Part shown: piece after piece, positions 54,038 through 62,043 of the stretch | Layout: every line of letters starts with the position of its first letter | Numbering within the stretch: the stretch's first letter is position 1 | Assembly (NCBI GenBank): GCA_963813635.1 | Contig: CAWEZO010000011.1 | Span: 310,001 to 374,000 of the forward strand | DNA: 64,000 nucleotides | Direction: 5' to 3' | Origin: JBBRZM01 sp963813635 | GTDB lineage: Bacteria > Actinomycetota > Acidimicrobiia > IMCC26256 > JBBRZM01 | Notes under the pieces: model-generated | What the model was told of the DNA's origin: nothing | Database searches by the model: none | The model's input: the letters and a program-made list of their open reading frames with translations, nothing else | Program-made: the position numbers and the translations under genes

Positions 54038-55096
54038 CGGCCGCGCCGTGAGGTTCGCGGCCGCCGGACGGCGCGGGGGTGGCGCCCGGAGACGCAGCGC
54101 CGACGCCGCGAGCAATCCGACACCGAGTCCGAGGGCCACGACGACCTCGAGGCGCGCGATCCAGTCGGGGAGCGTGGAGGGGACCTGCGAGTGGCTGAGC
54201 ACAGTGATGTCGCCGAGGCCACCCGACACAATGACGAAGACCGCGGCGACCAGCACCGCGGGGGTTGCCGCCACCCCGCCGCGTCGGACGAGCCACACCA
54301 ACGCGACGATCCCCACGACGATGCCGCCCAACGAGTACGCGCTCGCGGCCAGCTTCGTCACCCCCGTCGACGTCGTCGCCCCCCACAAGCCGAGCACGTG
54401 CAGGCTCTCGGTCGCGAGGAGCAGCGCCAGCGTGCCACCCAGCACCCACGCCCAGACGCGCGTGCGGCTCAACGCGAGCACGACGACCGCGAGCACCAAC
54501 GCGCCGAGGACGGCGGGCCACGGCGACGGCCCGGGGACCCACACGACGTCCCCGGTGACGCGGACCGGCACGTTCCCGTCGCGCAGCATGATGACGAAAT
54601 GCTGCACGACCTGCCGCTTGCCGGGGTTGCGCCGCACGCTCGGCGGGAGCCGGGTGCCCATCCAATGCGCTCGGTGATCATGCCATCGCGCCACCGGCGA
54701 CGAGGTGAGCTTGCGCCATTGCGGTGCCGCCGACGCGTTTGCAGAGGACGGCACTTGCTCGGTCAGGTCGTTGCGGCGGTTCAGGTACGTGGCCGGCGAG
54801 CGCAGGTTCTCCTCCGTGCCGTTCGGTCCGACGCGCAGGTACGGCTCGCCTCGGTAACCGAGCACCACGATGTCGTGGTCGCTGTTGTTTCGGAGCTCGA
54901 GCCGGTTGCCGAGGTCGACGGCACGCAGCTCGACGCCGCGAAGCCGCGGCACGACACTCGTGATTCGAGTCTCGTAGTTCGTCGGCTGGACACCGGCCAC
55001 GCCGTGCGCCGCAGCGGGATCCGCCGAGCACAAGACCGCCCCGAGCGCGACCGCGAGCATTGCGAGCACCCGAGCCGGTCGCGTCATGCCGTCCAT
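53765..55096 (-). CDS. exported membrane protein of unknown function
   Basis: Signal peptide (ARVLAMLAVALGAVLCSADPAAA) followed by AHGVAG, an extracytoplasmic domain with many conserved-looking charged residues (NYETRITSVVPRLRGVELRAVDLGNRLELRN) and about six C-terminal hydrophobic helices. The frame stays open for about 90 further codons antisense to the CDF gene; those residues are hydrophilic and dubious, and a shift to a stop at 54027 is as likely. Start is the ATG at 55096 or 55087. I recognise the layout from actinobacterial membrane proteins but no assigned function. Confidence 0.65.
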   Translation of the reverse strand: MDGMTRPARVLAMLAVALGAVLCSADPAAAHGVAGVQPTNYETRITSVVPRLRGVELRAVDLGNRLELRNNSDHDIVVLGYRGEPYLRVGPNGTEENLRSPATYLNRRNDLTEQVPSSANASAAPQWRKLTSSPVARWHDHRAHWMGTRLPPSVRRNPGKRQVVQHFVIMLRDGNVPVRVTGDVVWVPGPSPWPAVLGALVLAVVVLALSRTRVWAWVLGGTLALLLATESLHVLGLWGATTSTGVTKLAASAYSLGGIVVGIVALVWLVRRGGVAATPAVLVAAVFVIVSGGLGDITVLSHSQVPSTLPDWIARLEVVVALGLGVGLLAASALRLRAPPPRRPAAANLTARPSPVDFLASGVVVGLHLQGGVRDPVVVAQQLTRPVEHGVGVGVDADHEVRARDVHLGGQGPDMEVVHVDDSDDCSKRRAQPVDIEPGRRDL

Positions 55097-55160
55097 CCTG
55101 GTCCGGGCCTGCGGAAATTTCGTGATCGACCGAGAAACGCCGCCGATCATGCGTCGCGAC

Positions 55161-55596
55161 TCACGCGCAGCGCTTACAGAGCCCCACGAGGTCGATGCGG
55201 TGGCGTTGGGTGCGAAAACCGGTCGAGCGCGCGATCTGGGCGACCGCGGCGCGCACCGACTTCTCGAGGCCCGCTGACGCCGGCACGTCCTCGACCGCGC
55301 CACACTCGGCGCAGATCAAGTGGTGATGATGGCCCGTGAGGTCCTCGGCGAGCTCGAACCGTGCGAACTCGTGGTCGGTCACGATCCGATGCACGGTCTT
55401 GGCCTCTTCGAGCACCACCAGGTTGCGGTACACGGAGCTCTGCGCGAACGCGGGCCGCGCGTCGAGGATCTCCGGAATCGTCAGTGGTCGTGCTGCCGAA
55501 GCGAGTGCGTCGAGCAGCGATTCGCGATTGCTCGTGAGGCGTTGGTTGACGCTCTTCAACCGGGCGGCGACCGTGGCGCGCGAGCGCGGCTTCCAT
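55161..55596 (-). CDS. zur: Fur-family regulator, probably Zur (one frameshift)
   Basis: A winged-helix metalloregulator. NQRLTSNRESLLDAL and SSVYRNLVVLEEAKTVHRI form the DNA-binding half, HHHHLICAECGAVED the metal site with the first zinc CxxC, and the final CKRC the second. An extra base near 55580 joins the ATG at 55596 to the rest; restored length is about 144 residues. Without the shift no canonical start suits the family N terminus. Proximity to znuABC and the palindrome favours zinc rather than iron or peroxide sensing. Confidence 0.8.
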
Positions 55597-55655
55597 GCAC
55601 GTGATGCTACCGGCGCGCGGTCGGCCCGGTCCGGCGGCGGCGCTAGCGTCGCCTC

Positions 55656-56438
55656 GTGGACGTGACGGCGCGGTTCGCCGAGGTCGTGGGCCGCCCCGAG
55701 CGCGAGATTCCGCTCGACGAGGCCGCGTTCCTTGTCGCCGCGCACGCGCACCCCGGCCTCGATATCGAGCGTGGCCTCACCGACCTCGACGCGCTCGCCG
55801 AGGACGCCGGCGCGCACGGTCCGGCCGTGCTCGCGCACCGGCTCTTCGTCGAGCTCGGCTTCGCGGGGAACACGGTCGATTACGGCGATCCCCGTAACTC
55901 GTATCTCGACGACGTGCTGGCCCGTCGCCTGGGTATCCCCATCTCGCTCAGCGTCTTGATGATGGAAGTCGGACGCCGATCGGGCATCACGCTCGGCGGC
56001 GTCGGCATGCCAGGCCATTTCCTCGTGACCGCGGGCGGCGATGATCCAATGTGGTTCGACCCGTTCCACGAGGGCCGCGTGCTCGACGTCGAGGGTTGCC
56101 GCGCGGTGTTCCAGGCGGTTCACGGCGAGGCGGCCGAGTTCTCCCTCGACCACCTGGCGATCACAGCGACGCGCGCCATCCTCGACCGGATGCTCGCCAA
56201 CTTGCACCACACGTTGATGCAACGCGACCCGGCCTCCGCCCCGTGGGTCATCCGCCTGCGGCTCAGCATCCCGGGAGTGTCGCCCGTGCAACGCCGCCGG
56301 TTCGCGAACGCACTCGGCGGGCTGGGCCGGTTCGACGAGGCCGCCGACGTCCTCCTCTGCCTGGCGGAGGAGCTCGAAGGCAACGAGGCGACGATCGTCG
56401 CCGGTGAAGGCACGGCGCTCCGAGCGCGCGGCAACTGA
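55656..56438 (+). CDS. SirB1-family transglutaminase-like/TPR protein
   Basis: An intact 260-residue protein of the SirB1/transglutaminase-like family. The middle reads DYGDPRNSYLDDVLARRLGIPISLSVLMMEVGRR then GMPGHFLV and WFDPFHEGR, the usual order. The cysteine that would be catalytic in transglutaminases is replaced here by serine (ISLSVL). The C-terminal third (AITATRAILDRMLANL, RRFANALGGLGRFDEA) is a TPR-like helical repeat. Function unknown. Starts 59 nt from the divergent Fur-family gene. Confidence 0.82.
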   Translation: MDVTARFAEVVGRPEREIPLDEAAFLVAAHAHPGLDIERGLTDLDALAEDAGAHGPAVLAHRLFVELGFAGNTVDYGDPRNSYLDDVLARRLGIPISLSVLMMEVGRRSGITLGGVGMPGHFLVTAGGDDPMWFDPFHEGRVLDVEGCRAVFQAVHGEAAEFSLDHLAITATRAILDRMLANLHHTLMQRDPASAPWVIRLRLSIPGVSPVQRRRFANALGGLGRFDEAADVLLCLAEELEGNEATIVAGEGTALRARGN

Positions 56439-56494
56439 CTCGGTGGGTGGGCACGTGAGACGCGCGAGATGCGTGACGCCGTTACGGTGCGCGC

Positions 56495-57142
56495 ATGGCC
56501 GAGACCCTTCCGATGTTTCCGCTCGGTGCGGTGCTGTTTCCCTCGGCCGTGCTCCCGCTGCACGTCTTCGAGCCGCGTTATCGGGCACTCGTCGAGGCGT
56601 GCCTCGCCGGTGAGCCGGAGTTCGGCGTGGTGCTGATCGAACGGGGAAGTGAAGTGGGCGGCGGCGACGTGCGCTTCGGCGTGGGGACGGTCGCCCGGAT
56701 CTTCGAGGCCGCGCAGCTTCCCGACGGCCGTTACGTGTTGGCGACGGTCGGTACACAGCGCATTCGCGTTGATGCGTGGCTTCCTGAGGACCCGTACCCG
56801 CGCGCCGAGGTCACCCGCATCGAGGAGCCGGCGGTGGCAGACGACGTCGCGCTCGAGCTCCGGCGCCACGACGTCGAGCGCCTTCTCGTCCGCGTGCTCG
56901 CACTGCGCGCCGAGCTCGGAGAGCCGAGTGCAGGCATCGCCGCGCTCCGCAGCAGCGGCTTCGCCGTGCGGTTGGACCCCGATCCACTGTTCGCCTCATT
57001 CGGTGCCGCCGCGCTCGCCCCGATCGGTCCGCTCGACGGACAACGACTGCTGGAGCTCGACGACCCCGGAGCGCGTCTCGACGCGGTCCACAGTCTGCTC
57101 GTCGACGAGGCCGACGTGCTCGAGCTGCGGCTGCGCGAGTGA
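56495..57142 (+). CDS. LON substrate-binding-domain protein
   Basis: An intact 215-residue stand-alone LON N-terminal (PUA-like) domain protein lacking the ATPase and protease parts. LPMFPLGAVLFPSAVLPLHVFEPRYRAL is the family N-terminal signature and FGVVLIERGSEVGGGD follows. The C-terminal half is helical. Such proteins are widespread in actinobacteria; their role is not established. Confidence 0.88.
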   Translation: MAETLPMFPLGAVLFPSAVLPLHVFEPRYRALVEACLAGEPEFGVVLIERGSEVGGGDVRFGVGTVARIFEAAQLPDGRYVLATVGTQRIRVDAWLPEDPYPRAEVTRIEEPAVADDVALELRRHDVERLLVRVLALRAELGEPSAGIAALRSSGFAVRLDPDPLFASFGAAALAPIGPLDGQRLLELDDPGARLDAVHSLLVDEADVLELRLRE

Positions 57143-57193
57143 CCGGCCGCGCGCTTCGGCTCGCCTCGAGGCAGTGCGGGTACGCTGCGCCTG

Positions 57194-57544
57194 ATGGAGT
57201 CAGACGAGGCGCGCCGGCGCGTCGAAACGGAGAAGCAACGGGTCGAGGCCCTCATCGACGATCTCCGCGGTGAGCTCGGCGACGAGTCCGAGAGCGAGCA
57301 GCTCTCCGAGCTGTCGGCCTATGACCAGCATCCGGCAGACACCGCGACCGAGACCTTCGAGCGGGAGAAAGACCTCTCCATCCTCGACCAGCTCGAGGCC
57401 GAGCTGGTCGAGCTGCAAGCCGCGCTCGAGCGCATCGACGCGGGCACGTACGGAGTCGACGAAGTGACCGGCGAGCCGATACCCGACGAGCGCCTCGACG
57501 CGATTCCCGCCGCCCGTACCAATGTCGACACCGAACGCAACTGA
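57194..57544 (+). CDS. TraR/DksA-like protein without zinc cysteines
   Basis: A 116-residue protein with the DksA/TraR layout: a long coiled coil (residues 5-85, with the acidic-rich YDQHPADTATETFEREKD) followed by the segment that normally forms a C4 zinc finger. Here it reads GTYGVDEVTGEPIPDERLDAIPA, with Asp and Thr at the two expected cysteine positions; no second cysteine pair exists and the protein contains no cysteine. It may still enter the RNA polymerase channel, but the fold cannot be zinc-stabilised. Confidence 0.85.
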   Translation: MESDEARRRVETEKQRVEALIDDLRGELGDESESEQLSELSAYDQHPADTATETFEREKDLSILDQLEAELVELQAALERIDAGTYGVDEVTGEPIPDERLDAIPAARTNVDTERN

Positions 57545-57586
57545 ACGAACTGACCACGACGCACCACGACGTATCAGGAGGACACG

Positions 57587-58442
57587 ATGGGGTTCGCGAT
57601 CGACAAGATCGGCCAACAGACCGACGAGAGCGAGTTCAAGGTCGAGGCCGACCGCGCCAAGGCGTACGCCGCGGCAACCAACGATCCGATTCCGCAGCAC
57701 GCGAGCGGTGAGCTCGCGCCGCCCGTCTTCGCGGTGGTGCCGATCTGGGAGGCGATGGGCCAGTCGGTCGGTGCGGTCACGCCGCCCGAGGTGATGATGA
57801 GCGTTCTGCACGGCGAGCAAGACATGCACTTTCATCGGCCCATCGTGCCGGGCATGGTGCTGCGTTCCACCGCCACGCCGATCGGTGTGCACGTGAAGCC
57901 GAGCGGCACCACCGTCGTCAGCCGCACCGAGACGCGCGACGCCTCCACCGGTGACCTCGTCAACGAGCAGTATTCGGTGACGTTCTTCCGCGGCGCGAGC
58001 GAGGGTGACAGCGGCGGCGAGGAGGCCCCCATACACAAGTTCACCGAATCGCTGCGCGCCGACGAACCGGTTGCCGCCGTTACGCAGCAGTTCGATACGG
58101 ATCAGACGTACCGCTACTCCGACGCGTCGGGCGACATGGTACCGATCCACCTCGACGACGACCTCGCGAAGTCGGTCGGTTTGCCCGGCATCATCATCCA
58201 CGGTCTGTGCACGATGGCATTCATCAGCTGGGCCGCGATCGGCCGGCTCGCCGGTGATGACCCCACTCGCTTGAAGCGACTCGCCGTGCGTTTCTCCAAG
58301 CCGGTGCTGCCCGGACAGACGATCACGACGCGGTTCTACGCCGCCGGGAACGCGCGACGGACGCGAGGCCTTCGCGTTCGAGACCACCAACGGCGACGGC
58401 GACGTCGTCATCAAGGACGGCGTTGCCGAGGTCTCGACCTGA
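57587..58442 (+). CDS. MaoC-like double hot-dog hydratase (one frameshift)
   Basis: About 284 residues comprising two hot-dog halves. The first half begins VEADRAKAYAAATNDPIPQH and contains HGEQDMHFHRPIVPGM. The second has SGDMVPIHLDDDLAKSVGLPGIIIHGLCTMAF, the hydratase-2 motif with catalytic Asp and His, then KPVLPGQTITTRFY. An extra base near 58350 (GGGAACG for GGGACG) shifts the last 30 codons, which after repair end AFAFETTNGDGDVVIKDG and stop at 58442. A 2-enoyl-CoA hydratase role is likely; chain specificity is unknown. Confidence 0.87.
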
Positions 58443-58451
58443 TTCGACCCC

Positions 58452-58709
58452 GTGGTTGAGCGCGCGCACGTGCGACTCCGCCTGTTCGCTCGTGCGCGTG
58501 AGGCCGCAGGCACGGGGAGCGACGAGCGTGAGGCGCACACGCTGGGCGAGCTCCTCGACGCGGCGCGCGCCGACTACCCGCCCGAGTTCGCGGCCGTGCT
58601 CGAGACGGCGCGCGTGTGGGTCAACGGCGATGAGCCGGCCGACGGCGAGAGCACCCGGTTGCACGACGGGGACGAGGTCGCCGTCCTGCCGCCCGTCAGC
58701 GGCGGGTGA
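58452..58709 (+). CDS. MoaD/ThiS-family sulfur carrier protein
   Basis: An 85-residue ubiquitin-fold protein ending in VSGG, the diglycine tail that is adenylated and thiocarboxylated. VRLRLFARAREAAG is the MoaD-type first strand, and LHDGDEVAVLPPVSGG the conserved end. GTG start 9 nt after the MaoC stop. No other molybdopterin or thiamine gene is in the window, so the acceptor pathway is open; MoaD is favoured by the N-terminal motif. Confidence 0.85.
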   Translation: MVERAHVRLRLFARAREAAGTGSDEREAHTLGELLDAARADYPPEFAAVLETARVWVNGDEPADGESTRLHDGDEVAVLPPVSGG

Positions 58710-58758
58710 GGCGGGCAGCCACGGGAAGCCTCCAAGTTGTCACAGATAGTGGTAGTCA

Positions 58759-58802
58759 TCCCACTCAACGTGTATTGCGTTGACACAATGCGTACAGTGG
58801 GA
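58759..58802 (+). promoter_or_regulatory. leader hairpin sequestering a ribosome binding site
   Basis: Arms TCCCACT (58759-58765) and AGTGGGA (58796-58802) pair across the leader; the 3' arm is part of AGTGGGAGG, the ribosome binding site of the ATG at 58808. Inside lies a second inverted repeat, TCAACG(N7)CGTTGA (58765-58783). The design suits translational control of the small membrane protein or an operator; neither is shown. Confidence 0.5.
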
Positions 58803-58807
58803 GGCCG

Positions 58808-59062
58808 ATGCCCAATCATCGAGTGGCAACAGCGGTGGTGATCCGAGGTCTCGGCGTCACGCTCGCGACCCTGGCGGTCGCGGTCCTGGCGCTCGACGTG
58901 CATCGCTTCGGGCTCGCAGCCGGCCTTCTCGCGTTGGCGTTGGTCGCGCTCGCCGCGGTCGCGGTGACCACGCCCCCGATCGAGACCGGCCGCACCGTGC
59001 AGTCGGGTCCGGTCGAGCGTGCGACTCGTCGACAACCTCCGACGGGCGTGCGCGCCGGCTGA
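58808..59062 (+). CDS. small membrane protein, unknown
   Basis: An 84-residue protein with a basic N terminus and two adjacent hydrophobic segments (GLGVTLATLAVAVLALDV and GLAAGLLALALVALAAVAV) that likely form a helical hairpin, followed by a polar basic tail. No family recognised. The ATG at 58808 has a good GGGAGG 3 nt upstream, although that site can be buried in a hairpin. It converges on the superoxide dismutase gene. Confidence 0.6.
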   Translation: MPNHRVATAVVIRGLGVTLATLAVAVLALDVHRFGLAAGLLALALVALAAVAVTTPPIETGRTVQSGPVERATRRQPPTGVRAG

Positions 59063-59104
59063 TCTCGGCGCGGCGCGAGTCTCGGAGCAACGCAGCTCGA
59101 GTCC

Positions 59105-59716
59105 TCAGAGCAGCCGCAGTTTCCGAGCCCGCTCGAAGCGTGCGCCGACGTCGTCCCAGTTGACGACGTGCCAGAACGCTTCCACCCAATCCGCCTTCCG
59201 GTTCTGGTACTGCAAGTAGTACGCGTGCTCCCACATGTCGAGTACGAGCAACGGCGGTCCGCCCTGGCCGATGTTGCCCTGATGGTCGTACACCTGCTCG
59301 ATGATCAGGCGTTGCGCCACCGGTTCCCAGCTCAGGGCCCCCCAACCGGAACCCTGCACGTTGATCGCGGCCGAGCTGAGCTGCGCTTTGAGCGCATCGA
59401 ACGAGCCGAGAGCGTCATCCACCGCTGCCGCAAGCTCGCCCTCGGGCTTGCCCCCGCCGCCGGGTGACATGTTCATCCAGAACATCGAGTGCAACACGTG
59501 CCCGGACAGGTGAAATGCCAGGTTTTTCTCGAGTTGGTTGATCGATGCGAACTCATCTGTTTCTCTGGCCTCCTCGAGCTTCTCGAGCGCTTGGTTGGCG
59601 CCCGCGACGTACGCCGCGTGGTGCTTGTCGTGGTGCAGCTCGAGTGTCTGCGCCGACACGTGGGGTTCGAGCGCGGCGTAGTCGTACTGGAGGTCGGGCA
59701 GGGTGTACTTCACCAT
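59105..59716 (-). CDS. sodA: superoxide dismutase (Mn/Fe)
   Basis: An intact 203-residue Mn/Fe superoxide dismutase. Metal ligands are His28 in LELHHDKHH, the histidine of GHVLHSMFW, and the Asp and His of DMWEHAYYLQYQNRK. MSPGGGGKPEGEL and QGSGWGAL are typical second-sphere segments. The sequence alone does not decide between manganese, iron or cambialistic use. No signal peptide, so cytoplasmic. Confidence 0.96.
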   Translation of the reverse strand: MVKYTLPDLQYDYAALEPHVSAQTLELHHDKHHAAYVAGANQALEKLEEARETDEFASINQLEKNLAFHLSGHVLHSMFWMNMSPGGGGKPEGELAAAVDDALGSFDALKAQLSSAAINVQGSGWGALSWEPVAQRLIIEQVYDHQGNIGQGGPPLLVLDMWEHAYYLQYQNRKADWVEAFWHVVNWDDVGARFERARKLRLL

Positions 59717-59843
59717 CGGTCTCCGTTCTCGAGGTTTGCCGGTGCCTACCCAGATTCGGCGCTGCGGGAACGCCGGTAGTCCGGTGTGTCATGACCGCGC
59801 TGGTAGCCTTCCATGCGGGCGAAGGGACAGGGGACAGCTGGAG

Positions 59844-60356
59844 ATGGACGAGTATCGGCGCCGTATCCAACACGCGCTCAGCCCCGGTTTCCTCGATGAT
59901 CTCGATTCGCTTCCGACCGATGAGCTGCGCGTGCTCCACAACGAGTGTAATCAGACCGAAAACGAATCCTCGTTCGTGCGGCGCCTCATCCAGGCCCGGC
60001 TCGACATCATGCAGGCCGAGGTGGAGCGTCGAAAGGCCGGTGGCTCGATCAGCGAGCTCATCGCCCGACTCCCCGAGATACTTGCCGGCAACGGTGAGCG
60101 CACCGCGGCCGCCGGTGTCCGCGTTCCCGCGAGCTCGCGGATGACCGCGACGTGTACTGGGGGCCCGCGCTCGAGCCCGCGTTCGACGGCACCCTCGCCA
60201 AGCTCCCGGTGCTCTCCGACGAGGAGTTGCATGCTGCCATCGACGCGCTGCGCGCTGCTCGAACGTGAAGTCTCCGACAACCGGCGGGCGCTGCACGCTG
60301 TGCTCGCCCGCATCGAGCACGAGCTGGCCGACCGGCACAAGGTCGGGCTGGCCTGA
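59844..60356 (+). CDS. rsiG: RsiG-like c-di-GMP-binding anti-sigma factor (two frameshifts)
   Basis: An antiparallel coiled-coil protein of about 170 residues. The first helix contains ENESSFVRRLIQARLD, an exact match to the E(X)3S(X)2R(X)3Q(X)3D c-di-GMP motif described for RsiG, the anti-sigma factor of WhiG in Streptomyces. The second helix has EREVSDNRRALHAVLA, keeping E, S and R but with His and Ala at the Q and D positions. Indels near 60105 and 60250 break the loop between the helices, where a third frame supplies YWGPALEPAFDGTLAKLPVLSDEELHAA. ATG at 59844 after GCTGGAG. No sigma factor gene is in the window. Formerly annotated as aerial mycelium formation protein. Confidence 0.83.
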   Translation: MDEYRRRIQHALSPGFLDDLDSLPTDELRVLHNECNQTENESSFVRRLIQARLDIMQAEVERRKAGGSISELIARLPEILAGNGERTAAAGVRVPASSRMTATCTGGPRSSPRSTAPSPSSRCSPTRSCMLPSTRCALLEREVSDNRRALHAVLARIEHELADRHKVGLA

Positions 60357-60373
60357 CGATCAGGAGCACGGGT

Positions 60374-60760
60374 ATGCCGCCGGCCGAAGCGATCGAAGGG
60401 CGACTTCGCGACCTCGGCGCGTTCATCCGCGACCAGCGACGCACGGCCCGGCTCTCGTTGCGCAAGCTGAGTGAGCTCGCAGGGATCTCCAACCCGTATC
60501 TGAGCCAGATCGAGCGCGGTCTCCGGAAGCCGAGCGCAGAGATCCTGCAATCGATCGCACGTGGGCTGGCGATCTCGGCCGAGACCTTGTACGTGCGAGC
60601 CGGGATTCTGGACGAGCGCGACGGTGATCATGATCTCCTGTCCGACATCCACCGCGATCGCAATCTCACCGAAGGCCAGAAGCAGGCGCTGATCGAGATC
60701 TATCAGTCGTTCCTGAACGAGCACGCCGAGAGCGACACCGGCACGGCAGAGACCGGCTGA
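60374..60760 (+). CDS. XRE-family transcriptional regulator
   Basis: A 128-residue DNA-binding protein with a Cro/CI-type helix-turn-helix at about residues 13-68 (SLRKLSELAGISNPYLSQIERGLRKPSAEILQSIARGL) and a C-terminal helical tail that may dimerise. AGGAG lies 8 nt before the ATG. It starts 17 nt after the RsiG-like gene and is probably cotranscribed. Target genes unknown. Confidence 0.9.
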   Translation: MPPAEAIEGRLRDLGAFIRDQRRTARLSLRKLSELAGISNPYLSQIERGLRKPSAEILQSIARGLAISAETLYVRAGILDERDGDHDLLSDIHRDRNLTEGQKQALIEIYQSFLNEHAESDTGTAETG

Positions 60761-60813
60761 ACGTCGCAGCTGCGCGGAGCGGTTCGAACCGGCACGGGTA
60801 GGCTGCGCGGTCT

Positions 60814-62043
60814 ATGTCGGTGCGCCGCGTTGCCATGTTCAGCGTGCACACCTCGCCGTTGGCGCAACCGGGCGCCGGCGACGGCGGTGGTATGAACGTC
60901 TATGTCCGCGCGCTGGCACGGTCGCTGGCGCGTGCCGGAGTCGCTTGCGACGTGTTCACCCGGCGCGAGCACGCCGAGCAGCCACCGGTACTGGAGGTGG
61001 AAGAGGGCTTTCGGGTCGTGCACGTGCCTGCGGGGCCGGCTGCGCCTGTGCAGAAGCAACTGTTGCCACAACTCGTCGACCCGTTCGTCGACGGCGTGCT
61101 CGACCATCTCGAGCTCCAGGGCGACGGCTATGACGCGTTGCACGCGAACTACTGGCTCTCGGGCGCGGTCGCTCACCGACTGAAGCACATCCTCGACCGT
61201 CCGCTCGTCGCGACGTTTCACACGCTCGACCGAGTCAAGGCCGAGGTCGGCGTCGGAGATGATCCGGCGGTGCGCGCCCGGGTCGAGTCCGATGTCGTGC
61301 GCTGCGCCGACCTCGTGCTCGCGTCCACTGATGAAGAGCGCAAGCAGCTCGTCGACCTCTATGACGCGGATCCCGAACGAGTGGAGATCGTCCCGCCGGG
61401 CGTCGAGCACGAGGCCTTCTTCGCCGGCGACTCTGAAGCTGCTCGCCGCGCGCTCGGTGTCAGCGGTCGCAAGGTGCTGCTGTTCGTAGGCCGCATCCAG
61501 CCGCTCAAAGGCGCGGATCTCGCGGTGCGGTGTCTCGCTGCGCTCGATGATCCGTCAGTGATCCTGTTGGTCGTCGGTGGTCCGAGCGGCCCTGAGGGGG
61601 AAGGCGAGCTCGTGCGGTTGCACGCGCTCGTGGATCAACTCGGGCTGGACGCGCAGGTTCGGTTCGTGCGCCCCCAGCGTCACGACCGGCTCGTCGGTTA
61701 CTACCAGGCGGCAGATGTGTGCCTGGTTCCCTCGCGGACCGAGAGCTTCGGGCTGGTGGCGCTCGAGGCCGCCGCGTGTGGCACACCGGTCGTCGCAGCC
61801 GCAGTCGGCGGTCTGCGATCGCTGGTTCGGCACGGCCGGACCGGCTTCCTCGTCGAAGGCCACGCTCCACTCGACTACGCGGCCCCGGTTGCGCGGCTGC
61901 TCGGCGACGCCGACGCTTGCGGCCGACATGTCACGGCGCGCCGTGGCCGGCTCGGCCGACTACACGTGGAGCATCGCGGCCCGCGAAGCTGCGCCGGCTC
62001 TACGGCGATCTCGAAGTGCGCGGCCTGCGTGCAGTGCCAATAG
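60814..62043 (+). CDS. mshA: D-inositol-3-phosphate glycosyltransferase (C-terminal frameshifts)
   Basis: A GT4-family enzyme catalysing the first step of mycothiol synthesis, transfer of GlcNAc to inositol 3-phosphate. PGAGDGGGMNVYVRALA is the MshA N-terminal loop, FVGRIQPLKGADLAVR the donor-domain start, and PSRTESFGLVALEAAACGTPVVA the nucleotide-sugar motif. The frame breaks near 61925 (continuing SRRAVAGSADYTWSIAAR) and again near 61985 (KLRRLYGDL), so the annotated stop at 62043 belongs to the wrong frame. After repair the chain runs in the same frame into the YbjN gene. mshA followed by a YbjN gene is also the mycobacterial order. Confidence 0.9.
   Translation: MSVRRVAMFSVHTSPLAQPGAGDGGGMNVYVRALARSLARAGVACDVFTRREHAEQPPVLEVEEGFRVVHVPAGPAAPVQKQLLPQLVDPFVDGVLDHLELQGDGYDALHANYWLSGAVAHRLKHILDRPLVATFHTLDRVKAEVGVGDDPAVRARVESDVVRCADLVLASTDEERKQLVDLYDADPERVEIVPPGVEHEAFFAGDSEAARRALGVSGRKVLLFVGRIQPLKGADLAVRCLAALDDPSVILLVVGGPSGPEGEGELVRLHALVDQLGLDAQVRFVRPQRHDRLVGYYQAADVCLVPSRTESFGLVALEAAACGTPVVAAAVGGLRSLVRHGRTGFLVEGHAPLDYAAPVARLLGDADACGRHVTARRGRLGRLHVEHRGPRSCAGSTAISKCAACVQCQ

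Noticed and set aside
58780..58785. TTGACA as a -35 promoter element
   Set aside because: It is only 23 nt before the ATG and no -10 element can fit; the sequence is better explained as part of the inverted repeats.
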